The notes below the pieces were generated by a model. That model was not told the origin of the DNA. It saw only the letters and a program-made list of their open reading frames with translations, and searched no databases. A program made the position numbers and the translations under genes. From Nitrospirota bacterium (GTDB taxonomy: Bacteria; Nitrospirota; Thermodesulfovibrionia; Thermodesulfovibrionales; UBA6898): a DNA stretch of 38,641 nt. Shown in pieces: positions 8,740 through 17,535 of this stretch (its first letter is position 1; each line of letters opens with the position of its first letter). Where the stretch lies: NCBI GenBank assembly GCA_016217675.1, contig JACRHC010000008.1:1-38641 (forward strand), read 5' to 3'.

Positions 8740-9411
8740 TCAATCCTTATCATCAGCAGTTTTTTGATTCTTCAGCGCCTTCTTCTTGAGCCAGTCAGTC
8801 CATGCGGAAAGGCCTTCACCCGTTCTGCAGGAGACTTCGAATATCTTCAGGTCAGGGTTAAGCGACAAAGCATCTTTTTTGATCTTGTTGATATCAACAT
8901 CAAGGTAAGGAGCAAGATCGATCTTGTTCAGCAGCAAGGCAGCCGATTCCTGGAACATCAGGGGGTACTTGAGCGGCTTGTCGTGGCCCTCTGCAATGCT
9001 TAAGACCATGACTTTGATATCCTCGCCGACCTTGAATTCAGCGGGGCAGACAAGGTTCCCGACATTTTCTATGACGAGCAGGTCAAGGTCCTGAAGCGGG
9101 AGGTCCTGGAGCACTTCATAGATCATATTAGCGTCGAGATGACAGGCGCCTCCGGTATTGATCTGGACGACCGGAGCGCCATGCTTTTCAATGCGCTCGG
9201 CATCGTCGCTGCCTGCGATGTCCCCCTCAATAACGCCGATCCTCAGCCCGGTACCCAGTGCCAGGGTCTTTTCAAGGATGGATGTCTTGCCTGCTCCCGG
9301 CCCGCTCATAAGATTGATGACATAGAGAGCAGCATTATCAAAAAGTCTGCGGTTTTCGCGCGCTATACGCTCGTTCGCTTCAAGTATTTTGGTTACGACC
9401 TTGACTTTCAC
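8740..9411 (-). CDS. hypB: Hydrogenase nickel incorporation GTPase HypB
   Basis: SIMIBI-class GTPase that works with HypA to deliver nickel to the [NiFe] hydrogenase large subunit. 223 residues, normal for HypB. The P-loop GPGAGKTS is at about residues 37-44, VIEGDIAGSDDAERI follows, then GGACHLDANMI with the conserved Cys-His metal site at the dimer interface, ENVGNLVCPAEF, and LLNKIDLAPY as the guanine-specificity motif. The His-rich N-terminal nickel store found in some HypBs is absent. The start is a GTG, 2 bp after the hypA stop. Confidence 0.96.
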   Translation of the reverse strand: MKVKVVTKILEANERIARENRRLFDNAALYVINLMSGPGAGKTSILEKTLALGTGLRIGVIEGDIAGSDDAERIEKHGAPVVQINTGGACHLDANMIYEVLQDLPLQDLDLLVIENVGNLVCPAEFKVGEDIKVMVLSIAEGHDKPLKYPLMFQESAALLLNKIDLAPYLDVDINKIKKDALSLNPDLKIFEVSCRTGEGLSAWTDWLKKKALKNQKTADDKD

Positions 9412-9413
9412 GT

Positions 9414-9758
9414 TTATGAGACCTCCATGTCTATAATATCCAGTTCCCTGCCTGAGGTTATCTGAAATGAGCTGCCTTTGCAGACAGGGCAGTTCAAAAT
9501 GTACTCTTCCTGAACAATAAAGCTATGAGAACAATCATTACAGAGTCCTGTCACCGGGACTTCTTCAATATTCAGCAGGGCCTCTGCGGCGAGCGAGTCA
9601 GTCTTGATCGCATTGAATGCAAAAAAAAGGGCATCAGGCATGATCCCTGACGCCCTGCCTATCCGGAGATTAACCGAATCTATTTTTGTGTGACCGCTCT
9701 TTATGCACTGCTCTGAAATTATCTCGAGCACATTCTGAGCGATCGAAAGCTCATGCAT
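9414..9758 (-). CDS. hypA: Hydrogenase nickel metallochaperone HypA
   Basis: Small nickel- and zinc-binding protein that passes nickel to the hydrogenase precursor with HypB. The start is set by the conserved MHELSIAQNVLEII, in which His2 is the nickel ligand; this ATG is at 9758. About 114 residues, the usual size. The zinc site is two pairs of cysteines: CNDC at about residue 73 and CPVC at about residue 92. It begins 1 bp after the stop of the YtxH-like gene, and hypB follows after 2 bp. Reading the frame further upstream adds an unrelated Lys-rich stretch that overlaps the previous gene and is not expected to be translated. Confidence 0.95.
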   Translation of the reverse strand: MHELSIAQNVLEIISEQCIKSGHTKIDSVNLRIGRASGIMPDALFFAFNAIKTDSLAAEALLNIEEVPVTGLCNDCSHSFIVQEEYILNCPVCKGSSFQITSGRELDIIDMEVS

Positions 9759-9759
9759 C

Positions 9760-10068
9760 TTATCCCTTTGCGAACTTCTCTTTTTCCTTTTCGTATGCGT
9801 CTTTTCCGGCATCTATGGCAGCCTTGATCAGGGACTTCTTCTCGTCATAATACCCCTTGCCTTCATCAGCAGCAGAACTCACCTTTTCCTTTGCCTCATT
9901 GATATACTCATTCGTCTTGTCTTTGATATCATCGGCAAGCTCCTTGATCTTCCTGCGTGTCTCTTCTCCGGACTGGGGTGCAACAAGCAATGCCAGGCCG
10001 GCGCCCACAACCCCGCCCAGAAGAAATGCTAACAACACCGAACCTGATCCAAAACCTTCGTCTTTCAT
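9760..10068 (-). CDS. YtxH-domain protein
   Basis: A 102-residue membrane-anchored protein of the YtxH (gas-vesicle-like/stress) family. The N-terminal SVLLAFLLGGVVGAGLALLVAP is one membrane segment ending in the characteristic AP motif, followed by SGEETRRKIKELADDI and a long charged helix likely to form a coiled coil. The exact role is unknown; family members are often linked to envelope stress. The ATG at 10068 has GGAG about 7 bp upstream and overlaps the stop of the DUF948-like gene by 4 bp, a pairing often seen for these two families. Confidence 0.88.
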   Translation of the reverse strand: MKDEGFGSGSVLLAFLLGGVVGAGLALLVAPQSGEETRRKIKELADDIKDKTNEYINEAKEKVSSAADEGKGYYDEKKSLIKAAIDAGKDAYEKEKEKFAKG

Positions 10069-10448
10069 GATCTGTCTCCTTTTCTGCGTAAATTGGCAAT
10101 AAAAAATGATAATGCGGCCCGAACGCCTGCGTTCAGGCTTAAGGTCCGTATGGTCATTGATGAGGTCACACTGTCCACGATCGCATTAACGGCATTGACT
10201 TTGTTGCCTATCTGCTGGATAGCACCGGAAAACTGCTTAACATCCCCGGTTATTACAGACACATTATCTGTAATCTGGCGGACACTTTTCAGTGTTTCCT
10301 GAAGCTCTTCCAATGCAGGGTTCAGCTTCTGTTCAGTTGTCTGGCGCAGTGCAGCAACCGTGCGCCTGACTTCAAGAAGCAGAGGGATCATGACAGCTAC
10401 AAGAGCAGTGACAACAACAGCTATGACTGACAATATGATTATATCCAT
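10065..10448 (-). CDS. DUF948-like membrane-anchored coiled-coil protein
   Basis: About 127 residues with an N-terminal membrane helix (IIILSVIAVVVTALVAVMIPLL), then a polar coiled coil containing LEELQETLKSVRQITDNV and IQQIGNKVNAVNAIVD, typical of DUF948 proteins. Function unknown. The ATG at 10448 is chosen because GGAGG lies 4 bp upstream; an upstream in-frame TTG at 10463 would include the ribosome binding site itself. It is the first gene of a long minus-strand series and is divergent from ribD, so promoters for both should lie in 10449-10563. Confidence 0.85.
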   Translation of the reverse strand: MDIIILSVIAVVVTALVAVMIPLLLEVRRTVAALRQTTEQKLNPALEELQETLKSVRQITDNVSVITGDVKQFSGAIQQIGNKVNAVNAIVDSVTSSMTIRTLSLNAGVRAALSFFIANLRRKGDRS

Positions 10449-10563
10449 TGTTCCTCCAGACAAATTATATCACAATTCCTGGGCATTTCTTCAGTTCTTT
10501 TCTCTGCCGGTGAGCCTGTTTCGTTCTGTTTCCTAAAAAGAACTTTATGGTAAGCTAATCAAC

Positions 10564-11646
10564 ATGACAGATGAAGCCTGCATCAGACGGACGTTGACCC
10601 TTGCCAGACGTGCAGAGGGTATGACGAGTCCCAATCCGATGGTCGGGGCTGTGCTCGTAAAGCATGGCAAGATCATAGCCGAGGGGTATCACAGAAAGGC
10701 GGGCACACCTCATGCCGAAGTCATTGCGATCGAAAAGGCCGGGCTGGATGCATCAGGCGCTACGCTTTATGTCAGCCTTGAACCCTGCTGCCACAAGGAC
10801 AAAAGAACACCTCCCTGCACGGAAACGATTATTGCAGCAGGGATAAATAAGGTTGTTATCGCCATGCAAGACCCTAACCCAAAGGTATCGGGCAAGGGTA
10901 TCGAAGAGCTCAGAAAAGCCGGCATCGAGGTTATATCAGGCATTCTCGAAGACAAAGCCCGGCAGTTGAACGAATTCTACATCAAGCATATTACAACCCA
11001 TCAACCTTTTGTGGTTCTCAAGGTTGCTATGACCCTTGACGGCAAGATCGCGACCCCGGTTGGTGAATCGAAATGGATAACCGGAGAAAAGGCCAGAAAA
11101 GAGGTGCATAGACTGCGGGGAAAGGTCGATGCGCTCCTGACAGCAATCGGCACGATAAGGGCAGACGATCCACTGCTGACCTGCAGAACAGGCAGATTGA
11201 AGAACCCGATACGTATCATTCTCGACCCTGATCTCGATATCAGGGAGGATGCTAATGTGCTGACCTGTCCGCCCGGGACGATCGTGGTTACGAACAATGG
11301 ATCGTCAAGGAAGAAGCGGGAAAGGCTTCAGGGAAAAGGCGTTTCCCTTATCGAACATACAGGCAACAGAATTGATCTGCAGTGGCTCATGAATAGACTT
11401 GGGGCTGAAGGGATCATTTCAGTCCTTATCGAAGGGGGCTCTTCTCTTGCATCCTCCTGCCTTGAGGCAGGGATCGTTGATAAGGTCATATTCTATATCG
11501 CACCGAAGATCATCGGGGGAGAAAAGTCATTCCCGGCAGTCGGGGGAAAGGCCTTCAGAAGCCTTTCGCAGGCTCACATGCTGAGAAGAACTGAATGCCG
11601 CCGTATTGGAGACGATTTCGTTATCGAAGGTTATCTGGACAGATAA
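10564..11646 (+). CDS. ribD: Bifunctional riboflavin biosynthesis deaminase/reductase RibD
   Basis: Deaminates the GTP-derived diaminopyrimidine and then reduces the ribosyl side chain, two steps of riboflavin synthesis. The N-terminal cytidine-deaminase-like domain has TSPNPMVGAVLV, the zinc-site HAEV (about residue 49) and PCCHKDKRTPPC. The C-terminal reductase domain starts near residue 145 with PFVVLKVAMTLDGKIA and includes GTIRADDPLLTCR, VLIEGGSSLASS and IAPKIIGG. The 360 residues match the family. No other rib gene is next to it, and no FMN riboswitch is visible in the 100 bp upstream. Confidence 0.96.
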   Translation: MTDEACIRRTLTLARRAEGMTSPNPMVGAVLVKHGKIIAEGYHRKAGTPHAEVIAIEKAGLDASGATLYVSLEPCCHKDKRTPPCTETIIAAGINKVVIAMQDPNPKVSGKGIEELRKAGIEVISGILEDKARQLNEFYIKHITTHQPFVVLKVAMTLDGKIATPVGESKWITGEKARKEVHRLRGKVDALLTAIGTIRADDPLLTCRTGRLKNPIRIILDPDLDIREDANVLTCPPGTIVVTNNGSSRKKRERLQGKGVSLIEHTGNRIDLQWLMNRLGAEGIISVLIEGGSSLASSCLEAGIVDKVIFYIAPKIIGGEKSFPAVGGKAFRSLSQAHMLRRTECRRIGDDFVIEGYLDR

Positions 11647-11694
11647 TGTCTCAACTCCTGCTTTTTTATCCTCTTTTTTTGATACAATGAAGCC

Positions 11695-12447
11695 ATGACA
11701 GACAAGACAAAGATCGCAATCACATCAAGGCATTCACATGAGCTCAGCAGCAATATATCGGTAGACAATGTGACCTATCATGTCCAGACCGAGGACATGG
11801 GCAGGAAATCGTGCAAGATCATTACGAATGTTTTTCTGAAGGGCGAGATCATTGCGTCCAGAAAATCTGACTATGCCCATCTCATTAAAATCAAAGACCT
11901 TGACGCACGCCTGACCGACCTGATGGATAAACATCACAAGTCCGTTATCGCCGGGTTTGTTGCTGATAAATCGAAAAAGCAGAAGCTCAAGGCAGAGTAT
12001 TTCTCTGAAGTGCAGCAGCTGTTGCGGCGGGGAAAAGGGAGGCAGGCCCTCGATATACTCCGGGAAGGTCTGGAAAGCTATCCCACAGACGCCTTTCTCC
12101 TTTCATACTATGGCTGCCTCATCGCCATTGTGGAAAACAAAACCAAAGACGGAATTACCATCTGCGAAAACGCCATAAAGGCGCTGGATACCTCCATGCC
12201 CTTTGGCAGCGAGTTCTTCTACCCGATCTTTTACCTGAATTTGGGAAGGGCCTATCTGAAGGCAGGGAAGAAGGCAGAGGCGATCAAGGCCTTTCAGCAG
12301 GGCCTGAAGAGCGACCCGGAAAACAACGATATTCAGTGGGAGATGAAAAAACTCGGCTCAAGGAAAAAACCGCCCGTGCCGTTTCTCAGGAGAGGAAATC
12401 CGATCAATAAATATATCGGTATGCTCCTCGGCAAGCCCTCCAAATAG
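11695..12447 (+). CDS. TPR-containing protein of unknown function
   Basis: 250 residues, soluble. The N-terminal 80 residues contain SVDNVTYHVQTEDMG and KSCKIITNVFLKGEII, a beta-rich domain that I have seen paired with TPRs but cannot name. The C-terminal half has helical repeats, clearest in FYLNLGRAYLKAGKKAEAIK followed by AFQQGLKSDPEN, a canonical TPR at about residues 183-216. A basic tail follows. No ribosome binding site precedes the ATG; instead TACAAT lies 6 bp upstream (11683-11688), so the mRNA may be leaderless. The gap of 150 bp to the convergent gene at 12598 holds no clear terminator or other feature. Confidence 0.82.
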   Translation: MTDKTKIAITSRHSHELSSNISVDNVTYHVQTEDMGRKSCKIITNVFLKGEIIASRKSDYAHLIKIKDLDARLTDLMDKHHKSVIAGFVADKSKKQKLKAEYFSEVQQLLRRGKGRQALDILREGLESYPTDAFLLSYYGCLIAIVENKTKDGITICENAIKALDTSMPFGSEFFYPIFYLNLGRAYLKAGKKAEAIKAFQQGLKSDPENNDIQWEMKKLGSRKKPPVPFLRRGNPINKYIGMLLGKPSK

Positions 12448-12597
12448 CCCCGCTGTCTCTTTGTTCGTTGATGGGCAGTCGCTATGGCGTAAATCGCAAG
12501 GGGTCTCTCAACCCCCTGCTCTGTCTCAGTCCCCACTGGTCAAATAACCGGAAAGGTCTTTAGATGAAACAATAGTGCCTACCTACGTCTCAGATCG

Positions 12598-13182
12598 TCA
12601 ATCACGCTTTTCTTTGGCAATATCTCTGTTAAGTCGGTCAAGGTCCCGATGTATCTTCTCCCGTTCCCTCTCATCAAGACGTCCGTCGCTTTTCATGCGG
12701 TCAATCCTGACGAGAATGCCGTCTAACTCATTATTGAGCTTCCGCGCCTCACGTTTTGTGATTCTTTTATGTTCACGCGCTTGTGCAATGCTCTGCTTTG
12801 CCGCATGAACCCTGTCACGTATTCCCCCATGCCAATCCCCGCGAACACCATCACCGCGCCGGTCGTCATCATGTTTTTCTCTCCTGATATCCCTCTCCAG
12901 CCTGTCAAGGTCATGATGTATCTTTTCCCGCTCCCTCTCATCGAGACGTCCATCGCTTCTCATGCGGTCAATCCTGGCGAGGATATCGTCCAACTCTTCA
13001 TTAAGCTGGCGCGACTCCTGCCGTGTGATCCTTCCGTGTTCAATCCCTCGCTCAATGCTCTGCTTTGCATCACGAATCCTGTCGCGAATCCCCCCATGCC
13101 AATCTCCGCGTTCTGCATAACCTATCGCTGCCATACCGAACAGCATTACTGCACAGATCATTGCGAATAACAATTTCTTCAT
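12598..13182 (-). CDS. Secreted highly charged protein with two tandem repeats
   Basis: 194 residues. Residues 1-23 form a Sec signal peptide (MKKLLFAMICAVMLFGMA) with likely cleavage after GYA. The mature part is two copies of one unit, about residues 26-103 and 115-192 (period 89 residues). Each starts GDWHGGIRDR and ends in SDGRLDEREREKIH with D-R-L repeats. It is nearly all helix and unusually rich in Arg, Asp, Glu and Lys, so it should be a helical periplasmic protein. The SDGRLDERE loop faintly resembles an EF-hand but is offset by one position. An AGGAGG lies 6 bp before the ATG. Similar proteins are annotated only as hypothetical as far as I know. Confidence 0.85.
   Translation of the reverse strand: MKKLLFAMICAVMLFGMAAIGYAERGDWHGGIRDRIRDAKQSIERGIEHGRITRQESRQLNEELDDILARIDRMRSDGRLDEREREKIHHDLDRLERDIRREKHDDDRRGDGVRGDWHGGIRDRVHAAKQSIAQAREHKRITKREARKLNNELDGILVRIDRMKSDGRLDEREREKIHRDLDRLNRDIAKEKRD
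12607..13107. repeat. Internal tandem duplication (period about 267 bp)
   Basis: The segments 12607-12840 and 12874-13107 are diverged tandem copies, visible at the DNA level as shared runs such as the CATGCGGTCAATCCTG stretch and the CCCCATGCCAATC stretch. They encode the two repeat units of the secreted charged protein. The reading frame is kept, so the duplication is part of the protein and not a mobile element. Confidence 0.85.
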
Positions 13183-13273
13183 ATAAAACCTCCTTGTTTT
13201 TTTCTTCAGTTTACTGCAACAGATCGGGAAAGTGAAGAGCTATATTCATGTAACCCTTCAGTTGCGGGTGCTT

Positions 13274-13350
13274 CATAACTCCCCATCCCCTCTTACCTCA
13301 AGGGGGATCTTTACTCCCCTGAAGATAAGGGGAGGCGAGGAGGGGTTATG
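13274..13350. repeat. Imperfect palindromic element (REP/MITE-like)
   Basis: A 77-bp C-rich then G-rich segment that folds on itself. It starts CATAACTCCCC and ends GGGGTTATG, with inner arms CCCCTCTTACCT and AGATAAGGGG. It lies 18 bp downstream of the DUF6933 gene and upstream of the secreted-repeat gene. It may act as a terminator for the former but has no T-tract typical of one. Small palindromes of this kind are often dispersed in genomes; one copy is seen here, so its repetitive nature is inference. Confidence 0.6.
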
Positions 13351-13368
13351 ATTTACAACCATAGCAGC

Positions 13369-13866
13369 CTAAAGCCCGTTTACCAATTCCAGCATTGCCC
13401 TTTCAGGCCAAATAAGAACTCTGCCTGCCCTTGTCGGGCGCTTATTGAGTCTGCCTGCAATAGCAATCGGATCGAGTGCCCTTTCCTCAAACTCCAGAGC
13501 GAAGCTCAGGTCGGACCGGGCCACGTTCATTGAGCCTAACACCGAGCGGTCAGTAGCGCAGTCGTATCGCATTGGACCGAGCGCAAGAGCAATCTTTTTC
13601 AGTTGCAGATCAGCCACGCCCTGTTTGGCTAATGTGGCAAGGAAAAGCTCACGGTGCAGGCGGCCAAGGTCTGCGAAATCGGCCTTAACAAGACTCGGCA
13701 GAAAAAGGATATAGCGGCTGGCGTCATGGCAGAACATAACGCATTGACGGCGGTTAACGGTATAAAGCAGTGCATGCCAGCTTCCCAAAGGGCTGGTCTC
13801 AAGCAGCGGCTCAGCCGAAACTTCCGAAAGCTTTACTGCCATTTTCTGTGTGCAGTGAATGATCAT
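13369..13866 (-). CDS. DUF6933 family protein
   Basis: 165 residues, soluble. It starts MIIHCTQKMAVKL, the typical N-terminal sequence of DUF6933 proteins, followed by LGSWHALLYTVNRRQCVMF and FCHDASRYILFLPSL, also typical. The family is widespread in accessory regions; its biochemical role is not known to me. Residues 150-165 (RAMLELVNGL) are fully present, so it looks complete. It is followed by the palindromic element and preceded by a 120-bp AT-rich gap in which no feature is seen. Confidence 0.78.
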   Translation of the reverse strand: MIIHCTQKMAVKLSEVSAEPLLETSPLGSWHALLYTVNRRQCVMFCHDASRYILFLPSLVKADFADLGRLHRELFLATLAKQGVADLQLKKIALALGPMRYDCATDRSVLGSMNVARSDLSFALEFEERALDPIAIAGRLNKRPTRAGRVLIWPERAMLELVNGL

Positions 13867-13986
13867 AAAAAAGTGGCTTCTTTGACTGAAAAACTTAACA
13901 CAACGAGCTGGTAGATGGTATATGACTATGTACGTAATTAATAATTACAGACTATGCCATAAAGCAGCACATCTTGTTTACTCTGA

Positions 13987-16900
13987 TCAAGATAAAATAT
14001 CATTGCAATCAAGTGCAACAAGTTCATTTTGAATTTTCGCAAGAGATTTTGCATCAAGGCCAGCATCGCGAAGTGCCCTGACGAGCGGAACCAGTTCATG
14101 ACACACCCATGACTTTGTCATCTTGGGGATCAGATGAATGAGAAGCTTAGCTAATTCCCTGGTATGTCTTTTTGGGAAATTCTTCTCATTCATCATATGG
14201 AACATGTAGGAATCTGAAATCTCAGGCGCCGAAACCCCACAGATCATCTTCACGGCCTTCTCGAAGACACTTCCCAGGGAGGACGACCACTTAACCATCT
14301 CACCCAATTCGGATGGGGATAGGGGCGCCAGTTGTCCCATGTTTCTGCGATGCCAGTAATTACCGAGCCACTGATCCCATAGGAGCTTTGTTGCCTCATC
14401 ATCAAGGTCACGCAGTAAATGCTCGAACTGTTTAGCCCATGCAACTCGATCAGATTCGTCGACTGAAGCGATAAATTCAACTAACCATCCATCTTCAATA
14501 GGGTTCATAGAAGAATAAATGGCAATTGACGCCATATGCTCACAGAATCGTCTACGTTGCTCTTTGCGCAATGAATGAAGCTCACGAAATGTCTTGCGGT
14601 AATGAGGCATGATATGTGGCAGAGTGTTTTCTCCGTAACGACCCCAAAATAAATATCCATCCCAACATTGACGCGCCCTTAGAGGGTCGGACCAATCAAA
14701 CAGTGGTAACACATGTTTAATAGTCCATGGTGCGTCCAAATGGAACATGAAATACAGTTGGCTTGCAATAAAGACTCGTGCAAGCTGTGCTTCGAGTGAA
14801 GAGCCAGAAATCATTTTTTCAAGGCATCGGCGATGTTCGTCTGGCAAGCCTGACCAGACATCACCAGCGGCTTTTCTATTCCTTGAAAGGGTATGAACCC
14901 AGAATTCTGCCAACTTCCCGCCAGAATGGTTGATAGTCTTTTGGAGCCAATCGTTAACGTCGTCAGGTTGTCCCTTCTGCGCTGTTTCCAAGTGGTCCAT
15001 TAGCAGTTCCGCCAACCGCATTGCCAAGGTAATCGCGGCTTCCGATGCCCCCTTCTTATTATTAAATCTCTTTTGGATCAGATTGGCGATGTGATAGTCA
15101 TTACTGAACAACTCTCTGTTATCGTTGATTAACCTTAAGACTGCAATGAGATTGCTTTCCTCCTCAAGTCCATCTTCCCACCCTCGAAAAATGTGACGCC
15201 AAATATCCGACTCCCATGCCTTCGCGTCAATCAGGGTCTGCGCTAACTTGAACCCCCAGTCAAAGACTTGCTGGACAGCTTGGGTAATAGTAGTCAATAG
15301 CCCTTCTCTGTTAGGACCATCGAATCGATTCCCCTGATAGGTCAAGAGAAATTCAAGCTGCTCTGCAGGTTCCCTTGATAAAAGTTCCTCTACCGTAATC
15401 GGGCTTTCATGTCCTATCCAATGTGCACCGCTTGACCAATGGTGAAAATCAGGATGTTCGCGCGGCGGGAATTCAGGATTAGCCTGCTGAATTGTCAGAA
15501 ATGCGTCTTCTGCAAGAGGACAAGTAGGATCAGCTGACTTGACCCAATACAAGAGATTGTAAATCTCATAGATTTTGGTTTCCTTGTCTAACTTCCTTGT
15601 GTTCTTATCTTTGCCCCTCTCCCCCAGCTTAACGATCTTTAGAAGCTTCTTTCTGATTCCAGAATTGGCATTGGGGTATGCAACCTTAATGACTCTGAAA
15701 ACCTCGTGGACGCACCCTGCGTTAAAGAGGAGATCTCGATCCAGCAGCCACTCAATTTTATGATCAGCTGATATGGCGCATTTTGCTAATGCATGTGTAG
15801 CTATGCGTTTCATAATCTCAGGGGCAGCCCCATACCATTTATTTATTAGATGGAGAGAAATGTCAGGGTCGTTCTTGATTAAGCATTCTAATGAGTCGCG
15901 GGCCGCATCAATGAGAACGTCTATCTTTCCTGGATACTGATCCTGTTCGTGTGCCTCTATTGCCGAACGACGATAGCTGATCGTGTCGAACGCATCTGGA
16001 CCACGAAAGCTTCTTTGCAGCATATCAGCCTTTAGCAGGTGAGTAGAGGTGATGTTTTCAAGCGCATCGGCAAAGGAGGCTATATTGGGTGCGAATATTT
16101 TTTTCCAAGCCTCCTGCAGCCAATGTTCGTTTCCCGGAGTTTCGATCTCGATACTCGGCGCTGCAGCTTTTTCTCCTTCCCCCATTGAGAAGCCACGCTG
16201 AAGATTGATCTGAGGTGTTGTCAGGAACTCAAACAGCAGAAGAGCAACGTTATCATACTCAGAAGGAGTGCATCCAACCAAGATGAGATTCAGGGACTCG
16301 ATCTGATTCATTTGGTGAGACGACTTTAACAGAATGGGAATAATACGAGCTATTTTGATCGAGTCTGGTCGCGGCTTCGTCGCACGAAGTTTCCACGCAA
16401 TAGCATTCCAAAGAAGTGGATTAAGGTTTTGCCCTTGCCTCTGAATAAGGGCCAGCAAAGCGTCTGTGTGGTCGATAAGGTAATTGTCGGCAATCCAATC
16501 AGCCAAAACAGCGAAATGTTTCTCCGCCACCCAATCAGGCTGGAACAACGGCTTCAGGAGATCATTTACTTCAGCCCATAACAACCAATCTAATCGCACA
16601 GCATACTTGGCGAAAAACTTGGCATAACTTGAATGCTTGAGTGCATAGAGTATAAAGCTGGAATCCTCGTCAGATAAATACGTTGAACCCTCGACTATTG
16701 ACTTGATACGGTGTTCATAGTCGAGAGCACCCATCTCCGATAACTTGGCCCATGCTGCAACAGCTGAAGTCATAGCCTTATGGCTTCTCCTGCTTACGGG
16801 ATAAGGAAGCGGAATTATATCGAGAGATCTCCAACGATCGGCATCGCTTTCCAGAGTCAACGCATATCGCTTACCAATGGTCTCAGAGGGGAGCCCTTTG

Positions 16901-17517
16901 GAGAAGTAGTGCATGACAGGGTCATTATGACTGTATCCGACGAATAGCACCGTGTATTTTCTGAACAGCGCCCAAAGAAAACGAGTGGCCCATCCTTCTG
17001 TCAGGTACGCTCGTCCGAAGTCGCTATCAGTAAGGACAAAACGCTGCTCATCTCGTTCCAGACTGCCATGCAGATAGACAATACCTCTGAAGTCATTCCC
17101 TAACGGCAAGGCAGGCGCATAATACTCCTCAGGATGGTCACTGAATAATTTCTTCGCTGCGTTGCTAAAGTGTCGATCGAAGTTCGTAGTTACCACACGG
17201 ACTGTTAGTGGATCAGGAAACAGATTGAGAAGCGCCACATGGAGAACTGTAGGAAGAGAACCTTCTTTATCGATAATCTCTCTGGCAGCCAGGTGGACGT
17301 TAACGCCTGCCTGTTTGCTTGCACCGAGCACACGATCCATCTGGTCTTTTTCGCTATTCTTTAGCTTCCTAAGGATTATCCCTTCGGTAAGTTCCACGAA
17401 GGTGGGAAGTGATGACGGGCGATCCAGAGATACGCCAGCGCCAGCGAAGATGACGAACTCACCGTTTCGCTGGGCAAGGATAAGTGGCTCAGGGAACTCC
17501 ACGCCCTTAATAAGCAT
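13987..17517 (-). CDS. Large SIR2-domain protein, candidate anti-phage NADase
   Basis: 1176 residues. The first 280 or so residues form a SIR2 domain with all the motifs I would look for: FAGAGVS (GAGxS at 26-30), TTNFD (110-114), YLHGS with the catalytic-type His150, and GYSHND (194-199). In bacterial defence proteins this domain cleaves NAD+ on infection and starves the cell. The remaining 900 residues are mainly helical without a recognised enzymatic motif, as in defence-associated sirtuins whose C-terminal part senses phage proteins; the C-terminal half may correspond to DUF4020, but I cannot verify it. No P-loop is visible, which argues against a STAND (Avs) architecture. A GGGAGAAG lies about 7 bp upstream of the ATG, and the small gene upstream ends only 18 bp away, suggesting one operon. 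The gene is intact. Confidence 0.85.
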   Translation of the reverse strand: MLIKGVEFPEPLILAQRNGEFVIFAGAGVSLDRPSSLPTFVELTEGIILRKLKNSEKDQMDRVLGASKQAGVNVHLAAREIIDKEGSLPTVLHVALLNLFPDPLTVRVVTTNFDRHFSNAAKKLFSDHPEEYYAPALPLGNDFRGIVYLHGSLERDEQRFVLTDSDFGRAYLTEGWATRFLWALFRKYTVLFVGYSHNDPVMHYFSKGLPSETIGKRYALTLESDADRWRSLDIIPLPYPVSRRSHKAMTSAVAAWAKLSEMGALDYEHRIKSIVEGSTYLSDEDSSFILYALKHSSYAKFFAKYAVRLDWLLWAEVNDLLKPLFQPDWVAEKHFAVLADWIADNYLIDHTDALLALIQRQGQNLNPLLWNAIAWKLRATKPRPDSIKIARIIPILLKSSHQMNQIESLNLILVGCTPSEYDNVALLLFEFLTTPQINLQRGFSMGEGEKAAAPSIEIETPGNEHWLQEAWKKIFAPNIASFADALENITSTHLLKADMLQRSFRGPDAFDTISYRRSAIEAHEQDQYPGKIDVLIDAARDSLECLIKNDPDISLHLINKWYGAAPEIMKRIATHALAKCAISADHKIEWLLDRDLLFNAGCVHEVFRVIKVAYPNANSGIRKKLLKIVKLGERGKDKNTRKLDKETKIYEIYNLLYWVKSADPTCPLAEDAFLTIQQANPEFPPREHPDFHHWSSGAHWIGHESPITVEELLSREPAEQLEFLLTYQGNRFDGPNREGLLTTITQAVQQVFDWGFKLAQTLIDAKAWESDIWRHIFRGWEDGLEEESNLIAVLRLINDNRELFSNDYHIANLIQKRFNNKKGASEAAITLAMRLAELLMDHLETAQKGQPDDVNDWLQKTINHSGGKLAEFWVHTLSRNRKAAGDVWSGLPDEHRRCLEKMISGSSLEAQLARVFIASQLYFMFHLDAPWTIKHVLPLFDWSDPLRARQCWDGYLFWGRYGENTLPHIMPHYRKTFRELHSLRKEQRRRFCEHMASIAIYSSMNPIEDGWLVEFIASVDESDRVAWAKQFEHLLRDLDDEATKLLWDQWLGNYWHRRNMGQLAPLSPSELGEMVKWSSSLGSVFEKAVKMICGVSAPEISDSYMFHMMNEKNFPKRHTRELAKLLIHLIPKMTKSWVCHELVPLVRALRDAGLDAKSLAKIQNELVALDCNDILS

Positions 17518-17535
17518 CAGATTACTTCTCCCTTT

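Noticed and set aside
10464-10563. FMN riboswitch ahead of ribD
   Set aside because: The 100-bp gap is too short and has none of the conserved RFN-element sequence.
12448-12597. Terminator between the convergent TPR and secreted-protein genes
   Set aside because: A small GGGG/CCCC hairpin near 12500-12520 has no T-tract; not strong enough to list.
12607-13107. Repeats as a CRISPR array
   Set aside because: Only two long in-frame units, inside a coding gene with a signal peptide; no short repeat-spacer pattern.
13987-17517. STAND/Avs-type NTPase with SIR2
   Set aside because: No Walker A P-loop is visible in the extension after the SIR2 domain.
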